Positions 61,595 to 64,000 of a stretch of DNA of 64,000 nucleotides are shown in pieces. The notes below the pieces were generated by a model. That model did no database searches. It saw only the letters and a program-made list of their open reading frames with translations, and had not been told where the DNA came from. A program made the position numbers and the translations under genes. The stretch's first letter is position 1, and every line of letters starts with the position of its first letter. The stretch comes from Streptomyces sp. NBC_00259. Its GTDB lineage: Bacteria; Actinomycetota; Actinomycetes; Streptomycetales; Streptomycetaceae. The DNA lies in assembly GCF_036181745.1 (NCBI RefSeq), contig NZ_CP108080.1:3038001-3102000 (forward strand), in the 5' to 3' direction.

Positions 61595-62985
61595 CTGTTC
61601 TCCCAGGGGAGCGGCAGTCCGCGTACGCGTCTGCGGGCCTTGGCGTACCCGATCGGGCCTGCCAGCATGCCGCGCCGCTCCAGCCTGGAGAGACTGCGCG
61701 GCCAGGGGTGGCTGTCGGTGCCGTGCCCGCCGGGCACACCGTCGGGGCCGCCGTCCCGGTGGGCGGTCATCGCGCGGGCGTGGGCGAGGCCGCGGGGCAG
61801 CCGGGCGAGCAGCGCCGGGAGGAGGTCCGGGCGGCGGGCGATCAGCGCGGTGAGGTACGCGGTGAGGCCGGCGCCGTAGCCGTACGCCTGGTTGCGCAGG
61901 TCCTGCGGGGTCTCGCGGTGGTGGTGCCAGACCAGCGCGTCGGGTGTGTACCGCAGCCGGTGGCCGTCGGCGAGGATCCGCACGAACGCGTACAGGTCGT
62001 CACCACCGCGGGCCGCGGTGCCGGTGCCGGTCGCCGGGTCGAAGCCGCCGACGGCCTTCAGCGCACGGGCACGGAACGCCATGTTGGCGCCGGAGCCGAA
62101 CCGGCCCGCGGTGAACGGGAACAGCGGCTCGTCGGCGGGCGGCCGTGCGGGGTCGTACGTGCGGGGCGCGAAGCCCTTGGCGAAGCCGCCGTGGCTCTCC
62201 AGCAGGATCTGCGCGGGGGTGCCGAGCCGCGCGGGGAGGATGAGCCCCGTGACGCAGCCGACGCGCGGGTCACCGGCGAACGGCGCGGTGAGCGCGGTGA
62301 GCCAGTGCGGGTCGGCGACGACGTCGTCGTCGGTGAAGGCGATCACGGCACCGTCCGCGGCGGCGACACCGCGGTTGTGGGCGACGGCCAGTCCGGGCAC
62401 GGGCTCGTGCACGTACCGGACGCGGTCGGAGCGGTCGGAGTACTTGTGCTCGACCAGTTCGCGGGTGGCGTCGGTGACCGGAGCGTTGTCGACGACGACG
62501 ATCTCGAAGTCCGGGTGGTCCTGCGCGAGCAGCGAGTCCAGCGCGCGGGCGAGCAGGTCGGCGCGCTCCCGGCTGGCGACGACGACGCTGGTGCGGGGCA
62601 GGTCGCCGTGGGGTTCGGGCTCGGGCGCCGGGACCGGGCCGAGCCGCTCCCGGGCGAGCGCGGCGAGCGTCCCGGCCGGGTCGGCGCCCTCGGGCACGGT
62701 CGCGGTGATGGTGCCGACGGGCCGGCCACGGTGCCGTACGAGCACGAACACCTCGCCGGGCCCGACGGGCGCCCCGCCGGGACCGGGCCGCAGCGCGAGC
62801 ACGCCGTGGCCGGACCGGGGGCCGGGGCCGGCGGCGCCGGTGGTCTCGATGGTCTCGAGGTCGGGCGGGGCGAGGGCGTCGAGGTCCAGCTCGGCGACCT
62901 GCATGGCGCGGATCGGTCGCGGTGTGCGCGGCATGGGTGTCGTCCCCCCGGGAGTGGTGTCGTTCCGAGCTGTCCGGCAGGTCAT
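61591..62985 (-). CDS. Family 2 glycosyltransferase with N-terminal extension
   Basis: 464 residues. An N-terminal region of about 150 residues (MPRTPRPIRAMQVAELDLDALAPP..., VFVLVRHRGRPVGTITATVPEG) precedes a GT2 domain (about 155-400): TSVVVASRERADLLARALDSLLAQDHPDFEIVVVDNAP, IAFTDDDVVADPHWL (DDD metal/nucleotide site), ARGGDDLYAFVRILADGH. No membrane helix. ATG 62985 overlaps the upstream stop (ATGA), supporting this start over ATG 62934. Donor sugar unknown. Confidence 0.88.
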   Translation of the reverse strand: MTCRTARNDTTPGGTTPMPRTPRPIRAMQVAELDLDALAPPDLETIETTGAAGPGPRSGHGVLALRPGPGGAPVGPGEVFVLVRHRGRPVGTITATVPEGADPAGTLAALARERLGPVPAPEPEPHGDLPRTSVVVASRERADLLARALDSLLAQDHPDFEIVVVDNAPVTDATRELVEHKYSDRSDRVRYVHEPVPGLAVAHNRGVAAADGAVIAFTDDDVVADPHWLTALTAPFAGDPRVGCVTGLILPARLGTPAQILLESHGGFAKGFAPRTYDPARPPADEPLFPFTAGRFGSGANMAFRARALKAVGGFDPATGTGTAARGGDDLYAFVRILADGHRLRYTPDALVWHHHRETPQDLRNQAYGYGAGLTAYLTALIARRPDLLPALLARLPRGLAHARAMTAHRDGGPDGVPGGHGTDSHPWPRSLSRLERRGMLAGPIGYAKARRRVRGLPLPWENR

Positions 62986-64000
62986 TCGCCCCGGAGCCGG
63001 CCTATCCGGTTGAGCGTCTTCTGCGCGTATCCGGCGAGCCGTGGCCGGCTGCGTACGTAGCTGTGCGCGCGTCGGGCGGGCTCACGGCCGAGCCAGTAGA
63101 GCGCGGCACGGGCCCCGGGCCGGGTCGACGAGCCTTCGTGGACGTGGAGTTCGCCGGTCTTGAGGGCGTCCTTGTACTCGGCGGCGCCGCGGCCGAGGTC
63201 GAGCATGCCGATGCCTTCGGCGGCCGCGGCCTCGGCCATCCGCAGATGGAGGACCAGCCCTGGCGAGTACTTCGCGTAGGCGGTGTCGTACGCCGGGAAC
63301 CAGCAGGACAGCACGGTGCGCGAGCGCAGTCCGAAGTGAGCGGCGACGGGCCGGTCCGCTGCGTACAGCACGGAGAGCACGCCGGAGCAGCCGGGCGCAC
63401 GGGTGTCGTGCAGCCGGCGCACGAGCGTGCTGATCCAGTCCTGGGCGAAGCGGTCGCGGCGGCCGGTCCTGCGGTACTGGGCGGACTTCCAGTCCATGAG
63501 CGTCCGCAGCGCCTCGGGGTCGCGTTCGTCGAAGACGAACCTCACCTCGCCCGCCTGACGGGCCAGTTTGCGCTCCTTGGCCATGGTGGTGCGGAAGAAC
63601 TTGGGAGAGCGCTCGCGCAGCCGTTCCTCGTAGACGGCGTAGCCCTCGCCGACGTCGATCACGGGCGAGGCGAACTCCTCGGCGCTGTCCTGGGCGAAGA
63701 GGCCCTGCCCGTCCTCCAGGTTGTCGAACTCCCAGGCCGACAGCGAACAGGCCCGCAGCAGTTCGCGCGCACCGAGGCGCAGCCCCGGCCGCAGCACGGC
63801 CCCCTGGCAGTCGGACACTCCGAGCCCGACGGCCCGGCCGTGCCCGAACGGCCCCTTCTCGTACGGGAAGAATCCGGCCGGGACCCCGTCCTCCTCGATG
63901 ACCGCGACCCTGGCGCCCGGCCGCACCCCGGCGACGGCCAGGGTGAACTCGGGTTCCATGAAGGGGCTGGCCGGCGATCCGGACTTGGCGCGCAGTTCGC
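62982..64000 (-). CDS. CelD/BcsL-like GNAT-fold acyltransferase, 5' end outside window
   Basis: At least 339 residues. ATG 63959 is internal: the frame stays open to the edge as ELRAKSGSPASPF before MEPEFTLAVAGVRPG, which is the usual continuous family sequence, so the real start lies beyond 64000. Duplicated GNAT fold of the CelD/FemAB type: RVAVIEEDGVPAGFFPYEK, EERLRERSPKFFRTTMAKERKLARQAG, HFGLRSRTVLSCWFPAYDTAYAKYSPGLVLHLRMAEAAAAEGIGMLDLGRG. Such proteins acylate exopolysaccharides or amino-acylate cell-wall precursors. Confidence 0.83.
   Translation of the reverse strand, partial: ELRAKSGSPASPFMEPEFTLAVAGVRPGARVAVIEEDGVPAGFFPYEKGPFGHGRAVGLGVSDCQGAVLRPGLRLGARELLRACSLSAWEFDNLEDGQGLFAQDSAEEFASPVIDVGEGYAVYEERLRERSPKFFRTTMAKERKLARQAGEVRFVFDERDPEALRTLMDWKSAQYRRTGRRDRFAQDWISTLVRRLHDTRAPGCSGVLSVLYAADRPVAAHFGLRSRTVLSCWFPAYDTAYAKYSPGLVLHLRMAEAAAAEGIGMLDLGRGAAEYKDALKTGELHVHEGSSTRPGARAALYWLGREPARRAHSYVRSRPRLAGYAQKTLNRIGRLRGE

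Noticed and set aside
63959..63961. ATG 63959 as the true start of the CelD-like protein
   Set aside because: The family sequence continues upstream in frame (SPF before the Met), so this Met is internal.
1..64000. tRNA, rRNA, insertion sequences, prophage or integrase genes
   Set aside because: None seen on either strand when reading the gaps. Short tRNA-like folds could be missed without a covariance search.

Overview
The window is chromosomal DNA of a Streptomyces-type actinomycete. The evidence is very high GC, GTG and TTG starts, an 87-residue WhiB, coenzyme F420 genes, LCP cell-wall ligases in number, LAxTG-type anchoring and a SigB/SigF-family sigma switch. I see 53 protein genes, one broken by a frameshift and one cut by the right edge. 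I see no tRNA, rRNA, CRISPR array, insertion sequence or phage gene, so this looks like core chromosome, apart from a more accessory-looking right end.

Left part (1-24382): a fructose PTS permease faces, across a strong bidirectional terminator, a leftward run of sugar-nucleotide genes: phosphomannomutase (manB), a Trm112-like protein, a SIS-domain isomerase, a frameshifted mannose-6-phosphate isomerase (manA) and a CDF metal transporter. manC (20754-21845) completes fructose-6-P to mannose-6-P to mannose-1-P to GDP-mannose. Around these lie a DUF3499 protein, a zincin-like protein, a DUF5719 secreted protein coupled to a large membrane glycosyltransferase, whiB, a cysteine dioxygenase-like protein, fbiA/cofD-fbiB for F420, a DNA glycosylase, a peptidoglycan amidase and a TIGR03089 protein.

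Middle part (24383-42743): a 709-bp gene-free repeat island precedes five LytR-CpsA-Psr (LCP) proteins interspersed with a glycosyltransferase and a thioesterase. LCP enzymes attach glycopolymers to peptidoglycan. Then come a monooxygenase-like protein, an acyl-CoA dehydrogenase, a UDP-glucose dehydrogenase, a divergent VOC/CGNR-regulator pair with a clear palindromic operator, an M19 dipeptidase, purE-purK and a GtrA protein.

Right part (42744-64000): a two-component system, a POT peptide transporter, a four-gene operon of cell-surface proteins (two with sortase-type tails, one WxL-helper-like, one neocarzinostatin-like), an anti-sigma/anti-anti-sigma/sigma module, and an exopolysaccharide-type locus. 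That locus contains a DegT-type aminotransferase homologue, an enlarged flippase, a GH26-like hydrolase, membrane proteins, a polysaccharide deacetylase, a glycosyltransferase and a CelD-like acyltransferase that runs off the window.

The common theme is the cell envelope: activated mannose and glucuronate, polymer export, trimming and modification, LCP attachment, peptidoglycan hydrolysis and surface-protein display. Intergenic tandem repeats are unusually frequent, often just beyond stop codons. The four-gene surface-protein operon is the best candidate here for a little-described system.
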